Shown here: in pieces, positions 34,768 through 44,225 of the stretch
Layout: the number at the start of each line of letters is the position of its first letter
Numbering within the stretch: position 1 is the stretch's first letter
Source of the DNA: Streptomyces chartreusis
GTDB taxonomy: Bacteria > Actinomycetota > Actinomycetes > Streptomycetales > Streptomycetaceae
Direction of reading: 5' to 3'
NCBI RefSeq assembly: GCF_008704715.1
Contig: NZ_CP023689.1
Span: forward strand, 2,294,001 to 2,358,000
Length of the DNA: 64,000 nucleotides
The notes under the pieces: generated by a model
What the model was told of the DNA's origin: nothing
Databases searched by the model: none
Seen by the model: the letters and a program-made list of their open reading frames with translations, nothing else
Made by a program: the position numbers and the translations under genes

Positions 34768-37131
34768 ATGACACCTGAGCGACCTGACCCGACGGTGCCG
34801 ACCGCCACGTACCGGTTGCAGCTCCAGCCCGCGTTCCCGTTCGGGGCCGCCGCGGCGGCCGTGCCGTATCTGGCCTCGCTCGGCGTCTCGCATCTGCATC
34901 TGTCGCCCGTCCTGGAGGCGGTCCCGGGCTCGGGGCACGGCTACGACGTCGTGGACCACGCGCGCGTGCGCGAGGAACTCGGCGGCGAGGAGGGGCTGCG
35001 CGCGCTGGCCCGCACCGCGCGGGAGCACGGGCTCGGCCTGGTGGTGGACATCGTGCCGAACCACATGGCCATGTCCCCGCGTCACAACCGCGCCCTGTGG
35101 GAGGTGCTGCGCGAGGGCCCCAAGTCGCCGTACGCGCGCTGGTTCGACATCGACTGGGACGCGCAGGGCGGCAAGGTGCTGCTGCCGGTGCTGGGACACC
35201 CCCTCGGCGAGGAACTGGACCGTCTGGAGGTCGACGGCGAGGTCCTGCGCTACTACGACCATGTCTTCCCGCTGCGCGAGGGCACCGCGGGACTGCCGCT
35301 GCCCGAGCTCCTGGACGCGCAGTTCTACCGCCCGGCGTGGTGGCGGCTGGCCCGTACGGAGCTGAACTACCGGCGGTTCTTCAGCATCTCGGAGCTGATC
35401 GGGGTGCGGGTCGAGGAGCCGGAGGTGTTCGACGCCACGCACGCGAAGATCCTCCAGCTGCTGCACGAGGGCGTGATCGACGGGCTGCGCATCGACCACC
35501 CCGACGGCCTCGCCGACCCCGACGGCTACCTCCGGATGCTGCACGAGGCGACCGGGGGACGCTGGACGGTCGTGGAGAAGATCCTGTCCGACGGCGAACA
35601 CCTGCCCGCCTCCTGGCCGGTCGCCGGCACCACCGGTTACGACGCCCTGCGGCACGTCGACGGCCTCTTCACCGACCCTGCCGGGTTCGGTGAACTCCTC
35701 GGCCTGTACCGCCGGTTCGCGGCCCCGCAGACGGACCGGGGCGGCGACTGGGAGGCGACGGTGCGGCGGGCGGCGTACAAGGTGCTCACGCACGAGCTGG
35801 CCACGGAGGTCGACCGGCTGACGCGGGTCGCAAGCCGGGTGTGCGCGACGTCCCCGGAGCCCGCGCTGCGCGACCGGGCGCCGTGGGCGCTGCGGACCGC
35901 GCTCCAGGAGCTCCTGGTCCGGCTGGAGGTGTACCGGCCCTACGCCTCCGGTGACGCGGCCCGTGTGGTCACCGAGGAGGCCGCCGCCGAGGCCCGGCTC
36001 GCGTTCGCCGTGCCCGAGGAGGCCGCGGCGGTCGACGTCGTGCGCGATCTGGTGCTCGGGCGGGCCGGGGACGGGCCGGAGCAACTGGAGTTCAGGACGC
36101 GGTTCGCGCAGACGGCGTCGGCGCTGCGGGCAAAGTCCGTGGAGGACACGGCGTTCTACCGCTATGTGCCGCTGCTGTCGGCGACCGAGGTGGGCGGGAA
36201 CCCGGGGAGCCCCGCCGTCCTGCCGGAGGAGTTCCACGCGTACTGCGCGCGCGTGCAGCGCGACTGGCCCGCCACCGGCACGGTCGCCTCGACGCACGAC
36301 ACCAAGCGCAGCGCCGACGTACGGGCCGCGCTGGCCGTGCTGACCGAGTGCCCGCAGCGTTGGGCGGACGTCCTGGCCGAGGTGACCCGTGACGGAGAGG
36401 GCGTGCCGGACGCGCAACTGGCGTGGGCCGCCTGGCAGACGGTGTTCGGGCTGGGCGAGGCGGACGTCGGCCGGGTGCGGGAGGCGCTGCTGAAGCATGT
36501 GCGCGAGGCCGGGCTGTTCACGAGCTGGACGGAGCAGGAGCCGCCGTACGAGGAGGCGGTGGCGGAGTTCGTCGCGGCGGGCCCGTGCGGGGCTCCCGGC
36601 GAGCGTGTGGCGGCCTTCCGGAGCGCTCTGGAGCCGCACATCCGGGCGAACGTGCTCGGCACGGCCCTGACCCAGCTCACGATGCCGGGCGTCCCGGACG
36701 TCTATCAGGGCACCGAGGGCGAGTACCGGGCGCTGGTCGACCCGGACAACCGGCGGGCCGTGCACTTCCCGCACCAGGACCCGGGCGACAAGGGCGCGGT
36801 GACGGCGGCGGCACTGCGGCTGCGCTCGCGGCGCCCCGAGGTGTTCGGCGACTCGGCGTCGTACACACCGCTCACCGCCGACGGACCGGCCGCCGGCCAC
36901 TGTGTGGCCTTCGTGCGGTCCGGGGAGGTGCTCACGGCCGTGACACGGCTGTCGCTGCGGCTGACGCGGTCCGGAGGCTGGCGCGAGACGCTGCTGCCGC
37001 TGCCGCCCGGACGGTGGGCCGATGTGCTGGCCCCGGAGCGGGAGTTCACCGGGCACGCACGCGTGGAGGAGCTCTTCGGGCGGCTTCCGGTGGCGTTGCT
37101 GGAGCGGGTGGGGGACGCGTCGGCGGAATGA
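34768..37131 (+). CDS. treY: Malto-oligosyltrehalose synthase
   Basis: This 787-residue GH13 isomerase converts the reducing-end alpha-1,4 bond of maltodextrin to alpha-1,1, giving maltooligosyl trehalose. The N-terminus TATYRLQLQPAFPF and the segments VDIVPNHMA, GLRIDHPDGLADP (nucleophile D243), VVEKIL (E270) and STHDTKRSADVRAA (D511) are diagnostic. ATG 34768 is the start that puts the barrel at the right distance. The same frame is open far upstream over glgX by GC bias, so start position rests on homology. It works with TreZ. Confidence 0.93.
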   Translation: MTPERPDPTVPTATYRLQLQPAFPFGAAAAAVPYLASLGVSHLHLSPVLEAVPGSGHGYDVVDHARVREELGGEEGLRALARTAREHGLGLVVDIVPNHMAMSPRHNRALWEVLREGPKSPYARWFDIDWDAQGGKVLLPVLGHPLGEELDRLEVDGEVLRYYDHVFPLREGTAGLPLPELLDAQFYRPAWWRLARTELNYRRFFSISELIGVRVEEPEVFDATHAKILQLLHEGVIDGLRIDHPDGLADPDGYLRMLHEATGGRWTVVEKILSDGEHLPASWPVAGTTGYDALRHVDGLFTDPAGFGELLGLYRRFAAPQTDRGGDWEATVRRAAYKVLTHELATEVDRLTRVASRVCATSPEPALRDRAPWALRTALQELLVRLEVYRPYASGDAARVVTEEAAAEARLAFAVPEEAAAVDVVRDLVLGRAGDGPEQLEFRTRFAQTASALRAKSVEDTAFYRYVPLLSATEVGGNPGSPAVLPEEFHAYCARVQRDWPATGTVASTHDTKRSADVRAALAVLTECPQRWADVLAEVTRDGEGVPDAQLAWAAWQTVFGLGEADVGRVREALLKHVREAGLFTSWTEQEPPYEEAVAEFVAAGPCGAPGERVAAFRSALEPHIRANVLGTALTQLTMPGVPDVYQGTEGEYRALVDPDNRRAVHFPHQDPGDKGAVTAAALRLRSRRPEVFGDSASYTPLTADGPAAGHCVAFVRSGEVLTAVTRLSLRLTRSGGWRETLLPLPPGRWADVLAPEREFTGHARVEELFGRLPVALLERVGDASAE

Positions 37132-37464
37132 GGAGGGCGGGGCGGCCGGTGGGCGCGCTGCGGGCGTGTACGGGTCTGCCGCGCGCCGCGGGTACCGCCC
37201 CGCGACCGGCTCGGACCCGCGCACACTCCGGAGGCCCGTATACGACGATCGGCGCATGATGACGAGCGGTGAAACGGCTCGCACGCCTGTGCGCCCGGCG
37301 TCCATCGGCGCAGGCGGGCGCAGTGCGGCAGCCTGGCCGCCCGGCCCCGTCGCACCCGCCGAAGCCGGCCCTCCGGCCCTTTCGGCATTGAATGCAACTG
37401 GGCGCCCCCGGGAGGCTCCCCCGTCAACTCCTTGACACGTAAACCAGACCATGGGGTACTGCGG
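37132..37464. other. 333-base gap between treY and the M14 carboxypeptidase gene
   Basis: No convincing gene lies here. It has a G/C-rich first part and a hairpin-like GCGCCCCCGGGAGGCTCC stretch near 37401-37418. The -35-like TTGACA at 37432-37437 is 33 bases before the carboxypeptidase start, with no good -10. TTG 37432 is in frame with the peptidase but is more likely promoter than start. Confidence 0.4.
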
Positions 37465-38742
37465 ATGCGACGCAGGGCGGACATGACGGGGGTGAGTCTC
37501 CTGCCGGAGCTGCGCTACCCCTCGCTTGCCGAACTGGTGCTGTCCGCCCGTGCACTGGTCGCCCACCGACCCGCCCTGTGCACGCTGAGACAGGTGGGCA
37601 TCTCCCGGGCCGGCAGGCCCCTGCATCTGCTGTCCGTCGGCCATGCCAGGCGCGCCGTCCTGGTGGTCGCGGGTGCGCACTCCAACGAACCGACGGGCGG
37701 CCCGACCCTGCTCGCCGTCGCCGAACGGGTGCTGCGCGAGCGGGAGTTACGGGCCGACGTCTCCTGGCACTTCCTGCTGTGCGCGGATCCCGACGGGGCG
37801 AGCCTGCACGTCACTCCGGCCCCCCGCACCCTGTTCGACTACCACCGCGGCTTCTTCCGGCCCGCCGCGCCGGAGCAGCCGGAGTGGGCTCCGGCCGCGC
37901 TGCCGCCTGACCGGCTGCCGCCCGAGACCCGGGCGCTGACCCGGGTCATCGACGAGCTGCGGCCGTACCTCCAGGTGACCCTGCACGGCACCGATCTGGG
38001 CGGCAGCTGGGTGCAGCTGACCAAGGACGTCCCCGGGCTCGCGGAGCCGTTCGCGAAGTCCGCCGCCGAGCTGCACATCCCGGTGGAGACCGGCGCCTCG
38101 GACGCGGCGGGCTGGCCCGCCTCCGGACCGGGGGTGCATGTGATGCCGGCACCGGGCGCGGGCGCGGCGTACCCGAGCATGCCGGACGACGCGCGCAGCA
38201 GCACCTGGTACCACGTGCACCGCTACGGCGGCCTCACCGCGGTCGTCGAGGTGCCGATGTGGGCGAGCGACCTGGTGGACGACCCGGCGCCGCATCCGGA
38301 CCCGGCCAGGGCGATGCGCCGGCTCGCGGGCCGGCTGCGGCGGGACGCGCTGGAGGTGGAGCGGGTGCTGGCCGAGGCGCTCCCGCGGCTGGACGGCGTG
38401 GACGGGCCCCTGTTCCGGGCCGCGAAGTGGGCGCTGGAGCTGGTGCCGGGGCTGGCCGCGGACTGGGCGCACACGCCGCCGGCCGACGACACCATGGCGT
38501 ACGTCGGGAGCGTGGACGCGTTCGGGCGCCGGCTGCCGCTGCGGGCGGCGGCCATGCTGCTGCGGGTCCTTCAGGAGACGGACGACCGCGGGGCGGAGCG
38601 TCTGGAGCACCTGGTGGCGTCCTGGAGCGACTCCTTCGCCGAACGGTTCCGCGCCCGCTGGGTGCCCCTGGAGAACCAGGTCGAGCACCAGTCCCGCACG
38701 GTCGTCGCGGCGGCGCTGCACGCGCGCGGGCGGGCGGCCTGA
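37465..38742 (+). CDS. M14 family zinc carboxypeptidase (copy 1)
   Basis: This 425-residue M14-type peptidase has zinc ligands HxxE in GAHSNEPTGG, the third His in VTLHGTDLGGSWV, and the likely catalytic Glu in LTAVVEVPMW. ATG 37465 is used; ATG 37483 with GGGCGG upstream is an alternative. No signal peptide, so it appears cytoplasmic, unlike secreted carboxypeptidases. It is paralogous along its whole length to the gene at 39193-40605. Its closest functional analogues hydrolyse C-terminal residues of peptides or amide bonds in small molecules. Confidence 0.85.
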   Translation: MRRRADMTGVSLLPELRYPSLAELVLSARALVAHRPALCTLRQVGISRAGRPLHLLSVGHARRAVLVVAGAHSNEPTGGPTLLAVAERVLRERELRADVSWHFLLCADPDGASLHVTPAPRTLFDYHRGFFRPAAPEQPEWAPAALPPDRLPPETRALTRVIDELRPYLQVTLHGTDLGGSWVQLTKDVPGLAEPFAKSAAELHIPVETGASDAAGWPASGPGVHVMPAPGAGAAYPSMPDDARSSTWYHVHRYGGLTAVVEVPMWASDLVDDPAPHPDPARAMRRLAGRLRRDALEVERVLAEALPRLDGVDGPLFRAAKWALELVPGLAADWAHTPPADDTMAYVGSVDAFGRRLPLRAAAMLLRVLQETDDRGAERLEHLVASWSDSFAERFRARWVPLENQVEHQSRTVVAAALHARGRAA

Positions 38743-38779
38743 ACCGCGTCGCCGCACACGCGCGTGCAGCCGGACATCG

Positions 38780-39196
38780 TCAGGCTTCGACCGCGAACAC
38801 GGACCCGGTCTGCGCCGCGAGACCGCACCCGTTGGAGAACGTCTCCCGGTAGTCGACCGGATGGCCGTCCCACTCCCCGCGCGCCTGGGCGGTCACCGGC
38901 GCGTAGATCATGGGGCAGAAGGCGTCCTTCTGCCGGAGCCTGCCGATGTCGCCGCCCACCCGGTCGAGGTCCGCGCAGGCCTCGGCCGCGTGTGCGTGGC
39001 CCTGCGGCGGGTCGCACAGCAGCAGGTTGCCGGGCGTGGACGCGCCATGGCGGCCGTCGCCGCGGGTGACCGTCACGAAGAGCCAGTTGCCGGAGTCGGA
39101 GTCCTGTGCCGTCGCCGGCGGCGTGATCACGCCGAGGGCGAGGGTGGCGGCTGCCGCGAGCAGACCGCCTCGTACCGCTGAGATGCTTCGCGTCAT
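38780..39196 (-). CDS. Subtilisin inhibitor-like (SSI family) secreted protein
   Basis: This 138-residue secreted inhibitor has a signal peptide cut near ATA-QD and the SSI-family core with four Cys: LLCDPPQGHAHAAEAC, FCPMIYAPV and TFSNGCGL. The reactive loop CPM-IY resembles that of SSI, with Met as P1, which would favour subtilisin-type proteases. The mature part of about 107 residues is normal size. ATG 39196 overlaps the stop of the M14 peptidase gene (ATGA), so the two are co-translated. Confidence 0.9.
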   Translation of the reverse strand: MTRSISAVRGGLLAAAATLALGVITPPATAQDSDSGNWLFVTVTRGDGRHGASTPGNLLLCDPPQGHAHAAEACADLDRVGGDIGRLRQKDAFCPMIYAPVTAQARGEWDGHPVDYRETFSNGCGLAAQTGSVFAVEA

Positions 39197-40605
39197 TCCC
39201 GGTGTATCGGCACGGCGGCCCCGGCATTCCACCCCGCCTCACCCGAACGGGAGCACGCGGGCGCGTGGCGTCCGGCGAGTTCGAACGCGGCGAGCACCAC
39301 CCGCGCCTGGTACTCCACCTGACGGGCGACCGGTATCCAGCGCGCCCCGCAGCCGTCGCGGTAGTCGTCGCACCATTCGTCGATGAGCCGGTCCAGCTCG
39401 GGCAGCGCCCCGGCCGGATCGCGCCCGGCGACCGTCACGAGCTGGTGCAGCAGCCCGGCGGTGCGCAGGGCGAGCCGCCGCCCGGCGATGCGCAGGGCCG
39501 CCAGGTGGGCGGTGCTCAGCGGAGGGAGGGCGTGTGCGCCGACGGGGTCCTCGAGGTCGGGGTCCCAGGTGTCGGCCAACCCTGGACAGACCAGTAAATA
39601 GTCGTCCACCGGTGCAAGCAGCCGGGCCGTCTCCGGCCCGGCCGGAAGGTGCGGCCGGATGCGTTCCAGCAGCCGCTGCAGGACGCCGGTGTCATGGCGG
39701 AGGGTGTGGCTCACCATCCGCAGGACCGTTTCCTCATCTATCGGCCGCGCACCGTCCTCCACCGCGGCGACACCCCACATCGGCGCCTCGACGACCGCCG
39801 TGACCGTGCCGTGCCGGTGCGGATGGAACCAGGTCGACTCCACCGCTGCCTCGGTGATCGCGGCGGCCAGGTCGCCCCGGCGGGGCCTCGGGATCCGGTA
39901 GACGGCGGGGCCGAGCTCCGGCCAGTACAGGGTGTCGTAGGGGCCGAGTTCGCGCGGGATGCCGAGGCGGGCCGCGGAGTGCGCGACGCGCTGGGCGAGG
40001 CCGGGCAGGTCGTGGGTGAGCTCGACGAAGCCGCCGCCGACGTCGACTCCGTGCAGGGAGCACTGGAGGAAGGGCCGCAGTTCGTCCTGGAGGTCGAGCA
40101 GGGCGCGGGTCTCGGGCAGCGTGACGGCGGCCGCGCCGTCCGGCAGCCATTCGGGCTGTTCGAGGAAGCCCGGCCGGAAGAAGTGCCGGAAGTAGCCGCC
40201 GAGGGCGTACGGGCCGCGCAGCCAGCCCTCGTTGCGGCGCAGGCCGTCGGGGTCGAGGCAGAGCAGCAGGTTCCAGGTGGCGTCGGCGCCCTCGTGCAGG
40301 CGGGGATCGGCGAGGACCCGTTCGGCCAGCCGGAGCACGGTGCCGCCGCCGACCGGTTCGTTGGCGTGCGGGCCGGCCACGATCAGGGCCTGGCGGCTGC
40401 CGTGGCCGATGGACAGCAGCCACAGGGGTGTGCCGGCGCGGGAGGTGCCCACACGGCGCAACCGGGTGTCGCGGGGGCGCCGGGCGACGAGTGCGGCCGC
40501 CCGCGCGCCGAGCTCGTCGACGGTCGGGTAGCGGAGGAGTGGCGGCAGGGCACACCTCCACAAATGTGGTGCCGTCGGTTCACCTGGTGTGCATGGTGTA
40601 CGCAC
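39193..40605 (-). CDS. M14 family zinc carboxypeptidase (copy 2)
   Basis: This peptidase of up to 470 residues is paralogous to the gene at 37465. It has GPHANEPVGG (HxxE), SLHGVDVGGGFV (third His) and VTAVVEAPMW (catalytic Glu). GTG 40605 starts the frame, but family similarity begins at LPPLLRYP. A GGAGG lies seven bases before an in-frame CTG at 40548, so the true start may be internal and unusual. It has no signal peptide. It ends in four-base overlap with the SSI-type inhibitor gene. Confidence 0.85.
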   Translation of the reverse strand: MRTPCTPGEPTAPHLWRCALPPLLRYPTVDELGARAAALVARRPRDTRLRRVGTSRAGTPLWLLSIGHGSRQALIVAGPHANEPVGGGTVLRLAERVLADPRLHEGADATWNLLLCLDPDGLRRNEGWLRGPYALGGYFRHFFRPGFLEQPEWLPDGAAAVTLPETRALLDLQDELRPFLQCSLHGVDVGGGFVELTHDLPGLAQRVAHSAARLGIPRELGPYDTLYWPELGPAVYRIPRPRRGDLAAAITEAAVESTWFHPHRHGTVTAVVEAPMWGVAAVEDGARPIDEETVLRMVSHTLRHDTGVLQRLLERIRPHLPAGPETARLLAPVDDYLLVCPGLADTWDPDLEDPVGAHALPPLSTAHLAALRIAGRRLALRTAGLLHQLVTVAGRDPAGALPELDRLIDEWCDDYRDGCGARWIPVARQVEYQARVVLAAFELAGRHAPACSRSGEAGWNAGAAVPIHRE

Positions 40606-40702
40606 AGTCAGTCACGACTTGTCGACTACGTCAACACCGCGAAAGGCAAAGGGACTTACCTCGACAGATCCGGTCGGGCGGCGGCACGGGCCGCCCGGCG
40701 GC

Positions 40703-41254
40703 TCAGTGCAGGGCCAGGCGGAACGACATCCGGCCGAAGCCGACCTGGTCGCCCTCGCGGACCATGACGGCGCCGATCACACGCCGGCCGTTGACCGTGG
40801 TGCCGTTGGTGGAGCCGAGGTCCCGCAGGATCCAGAAGCCGCCCTGGTGACTGAGTTCGGCGTGCACCCGGGAGACGGTCTCGTGGGTCAGCCGCAGTCC
40901 GTTGGCGGGGTCACGGCCTATCCGCAGCGGATGGCCGCTCGTGGGGTGGGGCAGCAGCAGCTTGGGCAGCCGCTCGGCCTGCCAGGCCCTGCGCAGCCGT
41001 ACGGTGAAGCCGGACAGCGCCTCGACGGTGCCGAACACGACGCGCGACAGCCGGCTCTCGGAGGGCAGGTCCGCGGTGAGGGCGGCGAGCTCGTCCGCGC
41101 GGCGGGCGGAGAGGGCCAGTTCCATGCGCCGTACGAACGTGTCGTGCGACAGCCGCCCCATGGCGACGCCGTCACGCAGCACCTTCAGCGCCTTGTCGCG
41201 CTCCGCGTCGGAGAGCCGCGCGGGGTACGTGTTGAACTCGAAAGACGACGTCAC
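40703..41254 (-). CDS. DUF1707-FHA domain protein
   Basis: This 183-residue protein joins a DUF1707 domain (ARLSDAERDKALKVLRDGVAMGRLSHDTFVRRM, first about 60 residues) to a C-terminal FHA domain (LRIGRDPANGLRL, SRVHAEL, LRDLGSTNGTTVNG), which binds phosphothreonine. It would read Ser/Thr kinase signalling, but no kinase is encoded nearby. GTG 41254. It is divergent from treZ, with a 184-base shared gap. Confidence 0.9.
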   Translation of the reverse strand: MTSSFEFNTYPARLSDAERDKALKVLRDGVAMGRLSHDTFVRRMELALSARRADELAALTADLPSESRLSRVVFGTVEALSGFTVRLRRAWQAERLPKLLLPHPTSGHPLRIGRDPANGLRLTHETVSRVHAELSHQGGFWILRDLGSTNGTTVNGRRVIGAVMVREGDQVGFGRMSFRLALH

Positions 41255-41362
41255 GGTGCTGATTGTCGGTCAGTGAACCTCGGGTGTCCAGAAAACGGGG
41301 AAACGACCGCCACGCGCGCGTGCTCGGCCCGGCAGCCGCGACACCCGCCGCAAAAGGGAAGA

Positions 41363-41389
41363 TTCAAAAGCGGATTGATCTCGTTTGAA
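41363..41389. promoter_or_regulatory. Inverted repeat TTCAAA-N15-TTTGAA upstream of treZ
   Basis: Two 6-base half sites, one AT-rich, flank 15 bases about 50 bases before the treZ GTG, in the gap shared with the FHA gene. They may be operator or promoter elements of treZ. No consensus -10 could be fixed. Confidence 0.35.
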
Positions 41390-41438
41390 GCACCATGGAC
41401 GGGCTACATCACGGTGAGCAGACGAAGGGGAACCGTCC

Positions 41439-43184
41439 GTGCAGTTCGAGGTGTGGGCACCGCAGGCCGACCGTGTGACGCTCCATTGCGAGGGCACCAC
41501 GCGCGCGTTGGAGCGCGATTCCGATCGCGCGGGATGGTGGTGGGGGGAGGCGGAGGCGCGGGACGGGACACGGTACGGCTTCGCGCTCGACGACGGCCCC
41601 GTGCTGCCTGATCCGCGCTCGCGCCGGCAACCGGACGGCCCGGACGGGCTGAGCGCGGTCGTCGACCAGAGCACCTACGCATGGCGTACGGAGTGGGCTG
41701 GCAGGCCGCTGCCCGGCGCGGTGCTCTACGAACTGCACGTGGGCACGTACACGCGGGAGGGCACGCTCGACGCAGCCGCCGGGCGGCTGGAGCATCTGGC
41801 CGAACTGGGCATCACCCACGTCGAGTTGATGCCCCTGAGCCCGTTCCCCGGGCGGCACGGCTGGGGGTACGAGGGCGTCTCGCTGTGGGCCGTGCACGAG
41901 CCGTACGGCGGCCCCGAGGCGCTGAAACGCTTCGTCGACCGGGCCCACGAGCTGGGTCTGGGCGTGGTCCTCGACGTGGTCCACAACCACTTCGGCCCGT
42001 CCGGGAATTATCTGCCCGTATTCGGCCCCTACCTCACGGACACGCATCAGACGCCCTGGGGCGCGGCCGTCAACCTGGACGCGCCCGGCTCGGACGAGGT
42101 GCGCGCGTATCTCGTCCAGAGCGCGCTGGCCTGGCTGCGGGACTACCGGATCGACGGGCTGCGGCTGGACGCGGTGCACGCGCTGAAGGACACACGCGCG
42201 TGCCACTTCCTGGAGGAGCTGTCGACGGCCGTCGACGCGCTCGCCGCCGACCTGGGCCGGCCGCTGTCGCTGATCGCCGAGTCGGATCTGAACGACCCCC
42301 GGCTCATCACCGCACGAGAGGCGGGCGGGCTCGGTCTGCACGCCCAGTGGAACGACGACTTCCACCACACCCTGCACGTGGCCCTGACCGGCGAGTCCCA
42401 GGGCTACTACGCCGACTTCGCGCGGGCCCCCATGGCGGGCCTCGCCAAGACCCTCACCGGCGGCTGGTTCCACGACGGCACGTACTCCAGCTTCCGGGGC
42501 CGCCGCCACGGCCGTCCCCTGGACCGTTCGCGCACGGCGGCACACCGGCTCATCGGTTACGGCCAGACCCACGACCAGGTCGGCAACCGGGCCCAGGGCG
42601 ACCGGCTCGCGGCGACGGTCTCCCCCGGCCTGCTGGCCTGCGCGGCCACCCTCACACTGACCGCGCCGTTCACGCCGATGCTGTTCATGGGCGAGGAGTG
42701 GGCGGCGGGCACGCCCTGGCAGTTCTTCACCGACCACACCGACCCGGAGCTCGCGGAGGCGGTACGGCGCGGCAGACGGCGGGAGTTCGCGGCGCACGGC
42801 TGGGCCGAGGAGGACGTGCCCGACCCGCAGGACCCGGCGACCCGGGAGCGCTCCTGCCTGGACTGGTCCGAGCTCGACGGCGAGCCCCACGCGCGCGTGC
42901 TGGCCTGGTACCGCCGCCTCATCGCCCTGCGCCACGAGCAGCCCGACCTCACCGACCCCGACCTCGCCGACACCAAGGTGGCCTACGACGAGCGGGAGCG
43001 GTGGCTGGCGTTCCGCCGCGGTGACGTACGCGTGGCCGTCAACCTCGCCAAGGAGCCGGCGGCGATCCCGCTGGGGCCGCGCAAGGCGGACGTACTGGCG
43101 GCGTGGGAGCCGGTGGAGGCGCCGGGCGCGGACGGGGTGCTGCATGTGCCCGGGGAGTCGGGTGTGGTGCTGTTGCAGGGCTGA
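41439..43184 (+). CDS. treZ: Malto-oligosyltrehalose trehalohydrolase
   Basis: This 581-residue GH13 hydrolase releases trehalose from maltooligosyl trehalose. N-terminal FEVWAPQADRVTLH is the carbohydrate-binding beta domain. The barrel has DVVHNHFGPSGNYL, GLRLDAVHAL with nucleophile D244, IAESDLNDPR with E281, and THDQVGNRA with D379. GTG 41439 follows GAAGGGG. It completes the GlgX-TreY-TreZ route from glycogen to trehalose. Confidence 0.93.
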   Translation: MQFEVWAPQADRVTLHCEGTTRALERDSDRAGWWWGEAEARDGTRYGFALDDGPVLPDPRSRRQPDGPDGLSAVVDQSTYAWRTEWAGRPLPGAVLYELHVGTYTREGTLDAAAGRLEHLAELGITHVELMPLSPFPGRHGWGYEGVSLWAVHEPYGGPEALKRFVDRAHELGLGVVLDVVHNHFGPSGNYLPVFGPYLTDTHQTPWGAAVNLDAPGSDEVRAYLVQSALAWLRDYRIDGLRLDAVHALKDTRACHFLEELSTAVDALAADLGRPLSLIAESDLNDPRLITAREAGGLGLHAQWNDDFHHTLHVALTGESQGYYADFARAPMAGLAKTLTGGWFHDGTYSSFRGRRHGRPLDRSRTAAHRLIGYGQTHDQVGNRAQGDRLAATVSPGLLACAATLTLTAPFTPMLFMGEEWAAGTPWQFFTDHTDPELAEAVRRGRRREFAAHGWAEEDVPDPQDPATRERSCLDWSELDGEPHARVLAWYRRLIALRHEQPDLTDPDLADTKVAYDERERWLAFRRGDVRVAVNLAKEPAAIPLGPRKADVLAAWEPVEAPGADGVLHVPGESGVVLLQG

Positions 43185-43219
43185 CCGGCCCCGAACGGAA
43201 GCAGCGCCGCGTCCCCGGT

Positions 43220-44164
43220 CTAGAGCTCTTCGGCGTCCTCGTCATCACGGAACTCCGTCACGCGCTCCAGCAGGATCGTCTCCCAGGCGTGGTTCAGCTG
43301 GGCCCGCAGCTGGGTGAGGGGTTCCTCGCGCTCGCCGGCGAGGCGGGCGGCGAGGTTGAGCACGGTGTCGCAGCGGGCCAGCCACAGGCCGCGCAGGCAG
43401 GGGCGGGCGCCGTAGCCGGCGAGGGTGGCGGCGCGTACGGCTGCCGGGGAGCCGAGGGCACGGGCGAGGCCCGCGATGTCCTCGGCGGGGTCGCCGAGGA
43501 CGGTGTCGGCCCAGCCGAGGACGCCGCGCACCCGGCCGTCGGCGCTCACGACGAGGTGGTCGCCGATGAGGGCGTGGTGGACGAGGACGGCGGTGCCGGG
43601 CTGGGCGGCGAGCTGGACGGCGGCCGGCTGGGTGAGCTGGCGCAGCCGGGCGGCGTCGAACTCGTCGGCGTCGGCCAGCCGCGCTGCGGCGCTCTCGGCG
43701 CCCCTGCGCAGGGCGTCCAGCGAGCGGGGCGCGGCCCGTGGCACGCCGAGCGTCTCGGCCTGCCGTACCGGGACTTCCCGCAGCCCCGTCAGCAGCCCCG
43801 CCAGGTCGGCCTCCCCGACCGCGGAGACGTCGCTCTCCGCGCCCGACCCGCCGGGGACCTTGGTGTCCAGGGTGTAGGTCAATCCGGGCGCCCACTCGCC
43901 GTGCGCGACACCCGTCGGCAGGGCGACGGGGACGTGCGGGCGGACGAGGTCGCGCAGGCGCAGTTCGCGGCGCTGGCGGACGGCGGCCTCGCGGTCGCGG
44001 GCGAGGCGCAGCACATGGCGGGTGCCGACCCACCAGGTGGCGGGTTCGGCGCCCGGGGAGGCGGGCCGGACCTCGGGTCCCGCCGAGTCGTCCACGCCGT
44101 CCTTGAGCAGGGAACGGACCAGTCGGCGGACGGTGTCCGCGGTGGGTGTCGGTGCCTGGGTCAT
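43220..44164 (-). CDS. APH-fold protein lacking both catalytic aspartates (pseudokinase-like)
   Basis: This 314-residue protein has the overall layout of an APH-type kinase, with WVGTRHVLRLARD in the N-lobe. The expected HxD of the catalytic loop reads H196-H197-A198 (LVHHALIGDHLVV), and the metal-binding D that normally precedes W reads G217 (GVLGWADTVLGDPAEDIAG). Each is one base change from GAC. The other APH-fold gene in this window (23256) keeps both aspartates. Loss of both makes kinase activity unlikely. Frame, length and codon use are intact, so it may be a ligand-binding protein rather than a decaying gene. Confidence 0.8.
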   Translation of the reverse strand: MTQAPTPTADTVRRLVRSLLKDGVDDSAGPEVRPASPGAEPATWWVGTRHVLRLARDREAAVRQRRELRLRDLVRPHVPVALPTGVAHGEWAPGLTYTLDTKVPGGSGAESDVSAVGEADLAGLLTGLREVPVRQAETLGVPRAAPRSLDALRRGAESAAARLADADEFDAARLRQLTQPAAVQLAAQPGTAVLVHHALIGDHLVVSADGRVRGVLGWADTVLGDPAEDIAGLARALGSPAAVRAATLAGYGARPCLRGLWLARCDTVLNLAARLAGEREEPLTQLRAQLNHAWETILLERVTEFRDDEDAEEL

Positions 44165-44225
44165 GGTCGCGCCGTTGTCGCTCGGGGGTCTACGGGGGCT
44201 CCTTGCGCCGGGACGGGTCGGCGGG

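Noticed and set aside
37432..37434. TTG start for the M14 carboxypeptidase
   Set aside because: It is the first triplet of a consensus TTGACA -35 element; the added residues are not family-like.
34696..37680. Antisense open frame of 994 codons over treY
   Set aside because: Shadow of treY; no RBS, no domain, composition typical of GC-rich antisense frames.
43220..44164. Calling the APH-fold gene a pseudogene
   Set aside because: No frameshift, stop or truncation; only two residues differ from the catalytic consensus, so it is reported as an intact pseudokinase-like gene.
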